Below are positions 20,673-29,244 of a DNA stretch of 63,658 nucleotides, piece by piece; position 1 is the first letter of the stretch; each line of letters begins with the position of its first letter. The translations under genes and the position numbers were made by a program. The notes under the pieces are model-generated. The model was not told the origin of the DNA, did not search any database, and saw only the letters and a list, made by a program, of their open reading frames with translations. The stretch comes from UBA4644 sp900555855 (lineage in GTDB: Bacteria > Bacillota > Clostridia > Oscillospirales > Butyricicoccaceae): contig DAWAJD010000008.1 in assembly GCA_052289195.1 (NCBI GenBank), forward strand, positions 1 through 63,658, in the 5' to 3' direction.

Positions 20673-20704
20673 GCCGCAGAACGAAGCAAACAGAGCAAAG
20701 AAAA

Positions 20705-20731
20705 AGCACGCCGGTCTGGCGTGCTTTTTTT
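20705..20731 (+). terminator. Terminator after the DUF2508 gene
   Basis: AGCACGCC / GGCGTGCT stem, 5-nt loop, then seven T. It also lies at the end of the convergent ttcA-like gene, and the complementary A-run makes it usable from both sides. Confidence 0.85.
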
Positions 20732-20734
20732 CGG

Positions 20735-21454
20735 TTATCGGCGGTCAGGCTGCCAGCCGGGCAGGGGAGAGCGCTGCAGCCCGCCGAAGATATGGTCCTT
20801 CAGGCCCGGATAGCGCCCCTCCAGCTCGTAGAGCAGCTCCTTCATCTCCTGCCGCCGGGTGGCCTTGTCTGCCGGGCAGGGGTTGCAGACCACCGGCAGC
20901 GCCTGCCTTTGGGCAAAGTTGCGGATGGTCTTTTCGTGGAGATAGAGCAGGGGGCGGATGGCGGAAAGCCCCGTCCGGTCCAGATGGGTCACGGGGAGGA
21001 AGCAGCTCAGCCGCCCCTCATAGACCAGCGAGAGGGCAAAGGTCTCCAGTGCGTCGTCATAATGGTGCCCCAGGGCCACCTTATTGCAGCCCAGGGCCAG
21101 GGCCTTGCTGTTGAGGGCGCCCCGCCGCAGCCGGGCGCAGAGACCGCAGGGGTTTTGCTCCTTCCGGGCGTCGAAGACGATCTCCCGGATCTGCGTTGGG
21201 ACAAGATGGTAAGGGACGGCCAGCCTGCGGCAGAGCGCTTCCACCGGGGCAAAGTCCATCTCCGGATAGCCCAGGTCCAGCGTTACCGCTTCCAGCGAAA
21301 AGGGCGCGGGCCATTGCTGCCGCAGGGCCGCAAGCAGGACCAGCAGCGCCAGCGAATCCTTCCCGCCGGAGACGCCGACGGCGATCCGGTCGCCGGGCGA
21401 GATCATCTGATAATCCCGGATGCAGCGGCGCACCTGGGAAAGCAGCTTTTGCAT
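20735..21454 (-). CDS. TtcA/TilS-superfamily tRNA 2-thiocytidine synthetase-like protein
   Basis: A 239-residue PP-loop ATPase of the TtcA type. The PP-loop is GVSGGKDSLALLVLL. The TtcA-type cysteine pair is in PCGLCARLRRGAL, followed by NKVALGHHYDDALETF, and a third cysteine in CNPCPAD. TtcA proteins thiolate C32 of tRNA using an Fe-S cluster held by these cysteines. The start was put at the ATG behind TGGAG, not at a TTG 9 bp upstream. It stands alone between two terminators and an L13 promoter region. Confidence 0.88.
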   Translation of the reverse strand: MQKLLSQVRRCIRDYQMISPGDRIAVGVSGGKDSLALLVLLAALRQQWPAPFSLEAVTLDLGYPEMDFAPVEALCRRLAVPYHLVPTQIREIVFDARKEQNPCGLCARLRRGALNSKALALGCNKVALGHHYDDALETFALSLVYEGRLSCFLPVTHLDRTGLSAIRPLLYLHEKTIRNFAQRQALPVVCNPCPADKATRRQEMKELLYELEGRYPGLKDHIFGGLQRSPLPGWQPDRR

Positions 21455-21607
21455 GATTATCAACTCCAGGGCCTTATTTTAGTGGAAAGCCCACAAAAAC
21501 GCAAGGGGAAAAAGTGAAATAGCGATTCAGAAAACGGCAGAAAACCGGAGAAAACGGGAGAAAATCGAAGCACTTGTTCTGTAAATTGATTTTTCTCAAA
21601 AAACCTG

Positions 21608-21637
21608 TTGACAAGCCCCGCCCGCCTGTGGTATAAC
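21608..21637 (+). promoter_or_regulatory. rplM-rpsI promoter
   Basis: TTGACA, 18-bp spacer, TATAAC. Transcription is expected near 21644, giving a leader of about 50 nt. Confidence 0.78.
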
Positions 21638-21658
21638 AATTAGGCTGAACTGTGAAAA

Positions 21659-21677
21659 CTATTTTAGTTAAAAATAG
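21659..21677 (+). promoter_or_regulatory. Hairpin in rplM leader, candidate L13 autoregulatory site
   Basis: CTATTTT / AAAATAG stem with a 5-nt loop ending 3 bp before the rplM RBS (CGGAGG). Firmicutes rplM leaders are known to carry a short L13-binding structure; I can see only the hairpin, so this assignment is tentative. Confidence 0.35.
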
Positions 21678-21696
21678 AATCGGAGGAAAGATCATT

Positions 21697-22125
21697 ATGT
21701 CCACCTATATGGCAAAAAATGAGACCATTGAGCGCAAATGGTACATCCTGGACGCCGCCGGCAAGCCCCTGGGCCGCACTGCCGCCGTGGCTGCTGCGCT
21801 GCTGAAGGGCAAGCATAAGCCCGAGTACACTCCTCATGTGGACTGCGGCGATTATGTCATCATCATCAACGCAGACAAGGCCGTTCTCACCGGCAAGAAG
21901 CTGACCCAGAAATATTACCGGACCCATTCCGGCTATGTGGGCGGCCTGAAGGAGACCCAGTACAAGACCCTGATGGAAAAGAAGCCCTGCATGGCCATGA
22001 AGCTGGCGATCCGCGGAATGCTGCCCAAGAACAGCATCGGCCGCTGGTCTCTGCTGCGCTGCAAGATCTATGAAGGCGAGCAGCACAACAACGCCGCGCA
22101 GAAGCCCGAGCTCTGGGCAGAATAA
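21697..22125 (+). CDS. rplM: 50S ribosomal protein L13
   Basis: 142 residues, the normal length for L13. Characteristic blocks are ERKWYILDAAGKPLGRTA, KHKPEYTPHVDCGDYVII, KYYRTHSGYVGG and AIRGMLPKNSIGR. The ATG was chosen behind CGGAGG because the upstream in-frame extension is not conserved-looking. Operon with rpsI, 16 bp apart. Confidence 0.98.
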   Translation: MSTYMAKNETIERKWYILDAAGKPLGRTAAVAAALLKGKHKPEYTPHVDCGDYVIIINADKAVLTGKKLTQKYYRTHSGYVGGLKETQYKTLMEKKPCMAMKLAIRGMLPKNSIGRWSLLRCKIYEGEQHNNAAQKPELWAE

Positions 22126-22141
22126 GGGGAGGTAACGAATC

Positions 22142-22546
22142 ATGTATACACCGAAAAAGGCTTATTTCTACGGCACCGGCAGAAGAAAGAGCTCCATCGC
22201 CCGCGTCCGTCTGATCCCCGGCGGAACCGGCGTCATCACCGTCAATAACCGCACGCTGGACAATTACTTTGGCATGGAGACGCTGAAGTATATCGTCCGT
22301 CAGCCCATCGAGACCGTCGGCGTGGCCGGCAAGTTCGATGTGGAGGTCAAGGTCCAGGGCGGCGGCTTCACCGGCCAGGCCGGCGCCATCCGTCACGGCA
22401 TCGCCCGCGCGCTGGTCCAGGCAGACGCTGAATACCGTCCCGCCCTCAAGGCCGCCGGCTTCATGACCCGCGATTCCCGCATGAAGGAGCGTAAGAAATA
22501 CGGCCTCAAAGCCGCCCGTCGTGCTCCCCAGTTCTCCAAGCGCTGA
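22142..22546 (+). CDS. rpsI: 30S ribosomal protein S9
   Basis: 134 residues. It has the S9 blocks YGTGRRKSSIARVRLIPG, GGGFTGQAGAIRHGIARAL and the invariant basic end KKYGLKAARRAPQFSKR. Second gene of the rplM-rpsI operon; RBS GGGGAGG. Confidence 0.98.
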   Translation: MYTPKKAYFYGTGRRKSSIARVRLIPGGTGVITVNNRTLDNYFGMETLKYIVRQPIETVGVAGKFDVEVKVQGGGFTGQAGAIRHGIARALVQADAEYRPALKAAGFMTRDSRMKERKKYGLKAARRAPQFSKR

Positions 22547-22580
22547 TCGCAGCAAAAATACAACGAAAAAAAGCGCAGAA

Positions 22581-22612
22581 CCTCGGAAAATTTCGGTTTT
22601 CCGAGGTTTTTT
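22581..22612 (+). terminator. Terminator of the rplM-rpsI operon
   Basis: CCTCGGAAAA / TTTTCCGAGG perfect 10-bp stem, TTTCGG loop, followed by a T-run. Confidence 0.9.
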
Positions 22613-22701
22613 CTGTCTCTTCATCCAAAAAGCAGCGGGGAATTCGCCTTCTGGCGGGCGGTCTTTTGGGCAGCTTGCAGATTCTTAAAAAAATTTGCGT
22701 T

Positions 22702-22730
22702 TTGGGTGAGTATTTTTCTAATTCTATGTA
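22702..22730 (+). promoter_or_regulatory. Candidate promoter for the first SLH gene
   Basis: TTGGGT, 17-bp spacer, TATGTA in an AT-rich segment unlike its surroundings, 143 bp upstream of the GTG start. The 260-bp gap before the gene holds no gene I can support. Confidence 0.4.
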
Positions 22731-22872
22731 CCTATATAAGTAAAAGCATTTCAAGCCGCAGCTTCAGACAAACCAGAGGGAGGAGGCATCAAACGGCATG
22801 TGCGGTGCCGCAAGGCTGCACGAGCATAAGAAAAACGAAAAACAACAGAGAAACCAAGGAGGAAAAAGTACC

Positions 22873-25800
22873 GTGAAAAAGACATTGTCTCTTTTATTGA
22901 CACTTTGCCTGCTGCTTAGTGCGCTTCCCACGCAGGTGTTTGCCTATGTGGGGGACATATGGCCGGCGAACGATGCCGTGAAGCAGACCGTGCTGAACAG
23001 CGGGTCGCTTGCATTGCAGAATGAGTATCTCCGCGTGATCGCGCGGTGGGATGGGACGCTCTCGACGACCCCGGCGGCGGATGGCACCGACCCCACCGAC
23101 CGGCAGACGCCGTTTTGTGAGTTCGTCACCTATGGCTCGAACCACATCACACACCCGGCGAGCCTTCGCCTGAAAAGCCTGAAATTTGTGAAGCAGACGC
23201 CCAACGGAACTGCGAATGCCATTCAGGCGGAGTATGACCTGACGGTGGATCTGGGCAAGCTCACGGTCAGCGGAGCGACCTCTGTTTACTATGAGATCGT
23301 GCAGCTCAAGGAGGATTCCTCTTCCAAGAATGACACCTGGGGCGTGCTGGTCTCTGTGGACAATGTCAAGATCGACGAGCAGGACAGCCAGAAGTTTTTC
23401 CAAACACTGAACACCGATGTGGGCGTCTTCTGGGGCTATACCCTCGACGGCTTTACCGGCATGGGCCATAAGAACGCCACAGACAGCCCCGTCATCAAAA
23501 TGAACCATACCGTCTACGATTATGATACAAAGGAAGTGCTTTCCACCGAAAACTCCGTGATCACGGGCAAGGTGGAGGACATGAGAACCTGGCAGTCCTT
23601 CTCCCATGGAGGAGATTGGTGCTATGATTTCATCACCGAGGTCTATACGGACGGCTATGCCTGGGCCAATCCCTTTGTGGGCCTGTCGGAATATTACAAA
23701 AAAAGCCCTATCGTGTCCTATCTGCCGGATACGGTCAGCGTAACGCCGGCCGGCCGTCCCGGCGACACCCGCGTGGAGTGCGTGAACGATATCGGGCTTC
23801 GCTTCGAAGACGACAGCACGGGGAAAAATTCCCAGCGCTTCCTCTGGGGCTTCCGCAAGCTGGTGGCGGGGGAGGAGCAGGTGCCCTCTGCGCCGGATGC
23901 GGTCGATCCCTCCATCTATGCCAAGCGGCTGGCGGTCTTTGCCGTCAATGGCGGCGTGACGGTGGAGTATGTGGCCGACGACGCGGCGCTGGAGACGCTG
24001 AAAAAGCGGTACGGAACCCCTGTCGCCCTGATCAGCGGCGACTATAAGAGCACCAACGGCGCGTCCTTTGAATTTACCGGCGGGGCCGCCATGCTCTCCC
24101 CCTCCGTTACGGCCACATGGAACGGCGCCGATGAAAACAGCAAGCTGGTCATCCACCGGGATGGCACCGTGGAGCAGCAGGGCGTGAGCCTGAACGCGCC
24201 CAGCTTCAAGTTCTATCAGCCGAAACCCGGTGCGGAAAGCAAACTGGAAATCTCGCTCACAAAGGATGGCTTTGCATTTGGGATCGACCCTGAGAAAAAC
24301 GATGCCATCGTCTTTGTGGATATCCCCTACGCCACGGTGAAGCTGGAGCAGGCCACCGCCGACGCGGCGGGCAACCTTGTGCTTGGCGGCGAGATCGGCT
24401 TCAAAACCGTCTTTGAAGGGGCGAGCTTTACCCTGGAAGAGCTGGGCTACGGCTTAAATGACAAAAACGAATTTACGGTCAACGGCGTCCATGCCAAGGG
24501 CAGCTTTGACACGGCCAAGACCCTGTCGCTGGAGCTGGCGAAGGTCAAGGGCGAGGTCAATACCTTCAAGGGGAAGGAGAAATATGCGTTCACGCTGGAA
24601 TTGAACGCCTTTGACCTCTTTGAGACCGAGGCGGAGCTGGAGCTGGTGCGCAGCAAAAAGGACGGCAGTCTCCTCCCAAATACGCTGTACTTCTATGTGG
24701 CGGCAAGCCCCGGCATCCCCCTCATTCCGCCGGTGCCCATTGGGCAGCTCAACGGCGGCGGTGCGGGCTTCAGCAATTTGGCCGACACGGTGAACGGCGA
24801 TTATTTCGCCATCCCGCCCCTCAAGCTGCGGGGCACGCTGAAGGGCACCTACCTCCACCTCATCGAGGGGAAGGGGGATGTGGTGCTCGGTCCCAGCGAG
24901 ATCTCCCTCAAGGCGAGCGATGTGGGTCTTGTCGGTGTTGGCAAGTATGGGCAGATCATCGACAGCTTCGGCTATTCTCTCCAGCTCAACGGACAGGAGC
25001 GGGAGTACAGGGGAACGAAGTACAAGGGCGTCTACTTCGTCGGCTCGGAGGAGCTTAAGCTCAATCTGCCGAACAACGAGATCAATGCCATCGTTCTGGA
25101 TTCCTCCATTAAGCTGGGCGCGTTCGGCGGCGTGAATGACGCGAAGGATCGCGTGTATCTGGGCATCGGGGCCAATGGCACTGTCGGCGGCAGAGTGCAG
25201 ATCCCGAAGAATATTCGCTACCTCGGCGGCCTTGGCGTAAATGTTGGAAACATCAATCTCATCATGGGCGGGCAGACGACCTTCCCAATTAGTAAGGACA
25301 CCAGCGTCAGCGAGGGCATGAAGCAGGCGTTTAAGAATGTGGATGTCTACCTCGGCGCGATGGTCGAGGTGGGCGGATGGCTTGCCAGTGCCCGGGTATG
25401 GGTGCTCGTGCCGAAGATCGTGGAGACCAACTTCCGCATGGGCGGCGGCTGGGATATTGAGGTTATGGCGTTCGGCTATCTGCCTGAATGGGACTGGTCG
25501 AAGAAGGGCGTTGAGCCGGTGGTGCAGTCCATGCCCGCAGAGGACGGCGAGGAGAATATCGCGGTACTGTTTGCCGCGGAGCCCCTTGCGCTGGAAGATA
25601 GCGAGACATGGACGGAGTTCGATGTGACTGCCGGTGAGGGCGAAACCCCGTATATCCTGCTGGCCTTTGCGAACACGGTCACTGAACAGCAGATCAAGGA
25701 TACCCTGTCTATTAAGAAAAAAGACGGGAACGATTCGATCTCCATCAACTGGGTGGGCAAGGACGGTCAGATCGATCCCAACGCAGCCATCAATGCGGGC

Positions 25801-28203
25801 ATTGACCTCCTGGAAAATAATGAGGATGGGAAGAGCTACCGCGTGGCGATGCTGCGGCTGTCGGAAACCGGAACCTACGAGGTCAACACGGGCGCGCTGG
25901 AGCTTGAGACGGGAAAATCTAAGGATTTTGCCGTTGCACCGTTTGAAAGTCTGGAATTGAGCTTGAACGGCAATCAGGTGTCCGGCGAGATCAAATACGC
26001 CGAAAAGAATACGCGCTATGTGCTTCGCACCTACCTTGCCAAGGAAGCGGGCGGCGCGGACTATCTGATCGACGAGCAGCCGGTGGAGGATCCCAAAAAT
26101 ATCCAGGTCAATATCCCCACGACGGGCGCGCTGGTCCCCACGGGCGACTATTATGTGACCTCCTTCCTGATGATGGAAAAGACCACTATGGTCGAAGATG
26201 AGGACGGAAATTCCAAGGAAGTGACCGCCCTTGCGGCCATCGACAATGAGCAGTTCAGCGGCACGATCTCCTATACGAACACCAACCAGCCGAAAGCTCC
26301 GGCAAATGTTACCCTGGAGGCCACCGGCAACGAGGTCATGAGGGCTGCATGGGATGCGGTCGAGGGCGCCGACGGCTACCGCGTGACGATCTATCAGAAA
26401 GACGGAAAGGATTGGGTCGATACCGGCTTCGGCTATGACCTGGATGAAGAAACTACCGGCATCAATATGGCGCTGACCGTGGGCGGAGAGGGAACAGAGG
26501 AATCTCCAAACCTTTCTGCGAACGAAACCTACAAGGTTGGCGTGAGCGCCTATCGCACCATGGAGGGCGGCAAGTATTACAGCGCGGAAGCCGAATCCCG
26601 CGGCGAATACCTGCCGGAATACACGCCGCTGGAGATCTCCCTTGCTGTGAACAGCGAACCCTGCGCCAAGGATGCAAACGGTGTCTTCCATGTCTGCGTG
26701 GGCGTCAAACAAATGCCGATGCTGCAGATCAGCTGCAACACGGAGAATGTTACCTATCGGGTCACGCGGATGGATCGGGACACCGACAACGAAATTGAGT
26801 TAGGGGCGAATGAAGAATATCCGATTCCCGATTTCTCCGGCACGCTGATGCTTAAGATCGATGGCAAAAATGGAAATGATGTGACCAGCGTATTCCTGCT
26901 GGTGAGCCGGGACGAGACCGCGCCCGTGCTCACGCTTTCCGACCCGATCTTCTTTGCCGATAAGGCCACCGGGGAATATACCGTCACCGGCACGGCGGAC
27001 GCAGGCAGCCAGGTGTTCTACAACGCTACAGAATTTGTCCGCGCTGCGGGCGACGGCAGCTTTGCCGTTCCCGGCAAGCTGGATGAGAGGCAGAACAGCA
27101 GCGTCATTTCTCTTTACGCGCAGGACAGCGTGGGCAATCAGTCTGCGCCGCAGCTTGCGTTGATCACGAAGCAGGTCAGGCATTCCGTGGCCGTAAAGGG
27201 CAGCTACGCGAAAAGCTCTGGGGAAGGCACCTACGCGGCAGACAGTACCGTCACGATCAGCGCCGGTACGCGCAGCGGCTACACCTTCAGCGGCTGGACC
27301 TCCGACAGCGGCGTGACCTTCGACGATGCCAGCGCTGCTGAGACCACCTTTACCATGCCGGATAACGATGTCACCGTCACGGCAAACTGGACGCGCAGCG
27401 GCTCCTCCGGCGGCAGCGCCAAGCCCACCTATCCCGTGCGCATTTCGGATCAGACGGAGAACGGCACTGTGACCGTCAGCCCGAAGAACGCTTCCAAGGG
27501 CGATACCGTGACCGTCACGGTCCAGCCGGACGACGGCTTCCGGCTGGAGGATCTAACCGTCACCGATAAGGACGGCAGCGCGCTTCCGCTCACCGACAAG
27601 GGCGACGGAAAGTATACCTTTACCATGCCTGCGGGCAAGGTGGAGGTCAAGGCCGTCTTTGCCGAAGAGATCCAGGTCAGCCCCTTTGACGATGTGTCCA
27701 TCGACGCTTACTACTATGAAGCGGTCAAATGGGCGGCGAAAAACGGCATCACCGGCGGGATCGGCAACAACCTGTTCGGGCCGGAGCAGCCCTGCAGCCG
27801 GGCCCAGATCGTCACCTTCCTGTGGCGTGCGGCGGGCTCTCCCGAGCCTGCGGCGCAGAGCAGCTTTGCCGATATTCCGGCGGACAGCTACTATGCCAAG
27901 GCGGTGGCATGGGCGGTGGAAAACGGCGTTACCACCGGCACCGGCGACGGGAAATTCTCTCCCGATGCGACCTGCACGAGAGCCCAGGCCGTCACCTTCC
28001 TTGCCCGGGCAGTCAAGGGTTCCGCTTCCGGCAGCGCCGGATTCCGGGATGTGGCCGACAACGCGTACTATGCGGAAGCGGTCAAGTGGGCCGCGGACAA
28101 CGGCATCACCAACGGCATCGGCGGCGATCTGTTCGGCTCTGATCAGGACTGCACCAGAGCGCAGATCGTGACCTTCCTTTGGAGACTGTACGCCGGCAAA
28201 TAA
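22873..28203 (+). CDS. Large SLH-domain surface protein with FnIII and InlB-like repeats
   Basis: A 1,776-residue exported protein. The start is a GTG after AAGGAGG; the N-terminus KKTLSLLLTLCLLLSALPTQVFA is a signal peptide. Residues about 30-1135 form a large beta-rich region I cannot assign. A fibronectin type III-like domain follows near 1140-1240 (VMRAAWDAVEGADGYRVTIY). Two InlB-type or related beta repeats lie near 1436-1600 (SGYTFSGWTSDSG; FTMPAGKVEVKAVFAE). Three S-layer homology domains end the protein, about 1600-1775 (YYYEAVKWAAKNGITGG, FSPDATCTRAQAVTFLAR). SLH domains bind pyruvylated wall polymers, so this should be a wall-bound surface protein. Own terminator downstream; first gene of a surface-protein island. 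Confidence 0.93.
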   Translation: MKKTLSLLLTLCLLLSALPTQVFAYVGDIWPANDAVKQTVLNSGSLALQNEYLRVIARWDGTLSTTPAADGTDPTDRQTPFCEFVTYGSNHITHPASLRLKSLKFVKQTPNGTANAIQAEYDLTVDLGKLTVSGATSVYYEIVQLKEDSSSKNDTWGVLVSVDNVKIDEQDSQKFFQTLNTDVGVFWGYTLDGFTGMGHKNATDSPVIKMNHTVYDYDTKEVLSTENSVITGKVEDMRTWQSFSHGGDWCYDFITEVYTDGYAWANPFVGLSEYYKKSPIVSYLPDTVSVTPAGRPGDTRVECVNDIGLRFEDDSTGKNSQRFLWGFRKLVAGEEQVPSAPDAVDPSIYAKRLAVFAVNGGVTVEYVADDAALETLKKRYGTPVALISGDYKSTNGASFEFTGGAAMLSPSVTATWNGADENSKLVIHRDGTVEQQGVSLNAPSFKFYQPKPGAESKLEISLTKDGFAFGIDPEKNDAIVFVDIPYATVKLEQATADAAGNLVLGGEIGFKTVFEGASFTLEELGYGLNDKNEFTVNGVHAKGSFDTAKTLSLELAKVKGEVNTFKGKEKYAFTLELNAFDLFETEAELELVRSKKDGSLLPNTLYFYVAASPGIPLIPPVPIGQLNGGGAGFSNLADTVNGDYFAIPPLKLRGTLKGTYLHLIEGKGDVVLGPSEISLKASDVGLVGVGKYGQIIDSFGYSLQLNGQEREYRGTKYKGVYFVGSEELKLNLPNNEINAIVLDSSIKLGAFGGVNDAKDRVYLGIGANGTVGGRVQIPKNIRYLGGLGVNVGNINLIMGGQTTFPISKDTSVSEGMKQAFKNVDVYLGAMVEVGGWLASARVWVLVPKIVETNFRMGGGWDIEVMAFGYLPEWDWSKKGVEPVVQSMPAEDGEENIAVLFAAEPLALEDSETWTEFDVTAGEGETPYILLAFANTVTEQQIKDTLSIKKKDGNDSISINWVGKDGQIDPNAAINAGIDLLENNEDGKSYRVAMLRLSETGTYEVNTGALELETGKSKDFAVAPFESLELSLNGNQVSGEIKYAEKNTRYVLRTYLAKEAGGADYLIDEQPVEDPKNIQVNIPTTGALVPTGDYYVTSFLMMEKTTMVEDEDGNSKEVTALAAIDNEQFSGTISYTNTNQPKAPANVTLEATGNEVMRAAWDAVEGADGYRVTIYQKDGKDWVDTGFGYDLDEETTGINMALTVGGEGTEESPNLSANETYKVGVSAYRTMEGGKYYSAEAESRGEYLPEYTPLEISLAVNSEPCAKDANGVFHVCVGVKQMPMLQISCNTENVTYRVTRMDRDTDNEIELGANEEYPIPDFSGTLMLKIDGKNGNDVTSVFLLVSRDETAPVLTLSDPIFFADKATGEYTVTGTADAGSQVFYNATEFVRAAGDGSFAVPGKLDERQNSSVISLYAQDSVGNQSAPQLALITKQVRHSVAVKGSYAKSSGEGTYAADSTVTISAGTRSGYTFSGWTSDSGVTFDDASAAETTFTMPDNDVTVTANWTRSGSSGGSAKPTYPVRISDQTENGTVTVSPKNASKGDTVTVTVQPDDGFRLEDLTVTDKDGSALPLTDKGDGKYTFTMPAGKVEVKAVFAEEIQVSPFDDVSIDAYYYEAVKWAAKNGITGGIGNNLFGPEQPCSRAQIVTFLWRAAGSPEPAAQSSFADIPADSYYAKAVAWAVENGVTTGTGDGKFSPDATCTRAQAVTFLARAVKGSASGSAGFRDVADNAYYAEAVKWAADNGITNGIGGDLFGSDQDCTRAQIVTFLWRLYAGK

Positions 28204-28230
28204 GCAAAAAGCAATAGCATCTGCAGCACG

Positions 28231-28268
28231 CTCCCCCGACCGCTCCAATGCGGCCGGGGGAGTTTTTT
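28231..28268 (+). terminator. Terminator of the first SLH gene
   Basis: CTCCCCCG-ACCGC / GCGG-CCGGGGGAG near-perfect stem, short loop TCCAAT, then TTTTTT. Confidence 0.88.
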
Positions 28269-28399
28269 GCTGCGCCCGCTCCGGGAAGCGGAAAGCGCCC
28301 CGCCGCCCGGGAAAGGGGCTTTCTTCCGGAGAGCCGCCGGGATTACAATGGCAGTACCGGAGCCGCAAGGCGAAGGCATCCAACACTGGGGAGGGCGGA

Positions 28400-28996
28400 A
28401 TGATGGAATACGGCTATGCGAGGGTCTCCACAAGGGAGCAGAATGTGGAGCGGCAGCTGCTGGCGCTGCGGGAGTTTGGCCTGACAGAGCGGCAGATCGT
28501 TGTGGACAGACAGTCCGGAAAGGATTTTGACCGGCCGGGCTACTGCCGGCTGCTGCGGAGACTGAAGCAGGGCGACACGCTGGTCATCAAGAGCATCGAC
28601 CGGCTTGGGCGGAATTATGGGGAGATCCTGGAGCAGTGGCGCAGCATCACCCGAGAAAAGGGGGCGGAGATCGTTGTGCTGGATATGCCGCTGCTGGACA
28701 CGCGCAAAAGCCGGGACCTTGCCGGGACGCTGATCGCGGATATCGTCCTGCAGCTGCTCAGCTATGTGGCCCAGACGGAGCGGGAGCTGATCCGCCAGCG
28801 GCAGGCGGAGGGCATCGCCGCGGCGAAGCTGCGGGGCGTCAAGCTGGGAAGGCCGGAAAAGGCGCGCCCGGAAAATTTTGAGGAGGTCCGGCGGCAATGG
28901 GCGCAGGGGGAGCTTTCTGCCCGGGCGGCAGGGCGGCTGCTGCAGGTGAGCCACAGGACCTTCCTCTCCTGGGCCCGGCAGACGCAGGAGAAATAA
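28400..28996 (+). CDS. Small serine recombinase (resolvase/invertase family)
   Basis: A 198-residue serine recombinase. The catalytic Ser10 is in GYARVSTREQN. The conserved Arg blocks are DRPGYCRLLRRL and SIDRLGRNYGEI, followed by the long E-helix TERELIRQRQAEGIAAAKLRG and a Hin/resolvase-type C-terminal HTH (GELSARAAGRLLQVSHRTFLSWARQ). The length fits resolvases and DNA invertases, not the large phage integrases. No transposase, res site or other mobile gene is visible beside it. It lies between two surface-protein genes, 249 bp upstream of one, where an 11-bp inverted repeat brackets a promoter. An invertase role is an inference. Confidence 0.92.
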   Translation: MMEYGYARVSTREQNVERQLLALREFGLTERQIVVDRQSGKDFDRPGYCRLLRRLKQGDTLVIKSIDRLGRNYGEILEQWRSITREKGAEIVVLDMPLLDTRKSRDLAGTLIADIVLQLLSYVAQTERELIRQRQAEGIAAAKLRGVKLGRPEKARPENFEEVRRQWAQGELSARAAGRLLQVSHRTFLSWARQTQEK

Positions 28997-29028
28997 AGGC
29001 AGAAAAAACAAAGCAGTGAGGAAAAAAT

Positions 29029-29126
29029 TAGGCTTTTTTGTCCGTTTTGGGCTTGCGGTTTTCAGGGAGATATGGTATGATAAAGCCCCAATGATTTGTG
29101 GATATAGCTGTGAGGAAAAAAGCCTA
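29029..29126. repeat. 11-bp inverted repeat flanking a promoter segment
   Basis: TAGGCTTTTTT at 29029-29039 and its exact inverse AAAAAAGCCTA at 29116-29126, 76 bp apart. A 15-bp direct repeat GC[A/T]GTGAGGAAAAAA (29013-29027; 29107-29121, one mismatch) overlaps both ends. The segment between contains the only good promoter for the next SLH gene. It starts 33 bp after the stop of the serine recombinase gene. Confidence 0.55.
29053..29081 (+). promoter_or_regulatory. Promoter of the second SLH gene
   Basis: TTGCGG, 17-bp spacer, TATGAT; about 160 nt of leader before the ATG at 29245. It is inside the inverted repeat at 29029-29126. Confidence 0.6.
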
Positions 29127-29244
29127 CCTTTGTACCCACTGGCTGATCTGTTCATTATCGCCAAAACCCGGCCCGAATGGGCCAAAAAACAGTCTCCAAC
29201 CGCGGGGAGCCGCGGAAATTTATAAAAAACGCAGGAGGAAAACC

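Noticed and set aside
24454..26712. Long minus-strand open frame opposite the first SLH gene
   Set aside because: Shadow of the SLH gene; no RBS or recognisable domain.
28204..28399. Insertion sequence or transposon ends around the serine recombinase
   Set aside because: No terminal inverted repeats, target-site duplication or second transposition gene could be seen.
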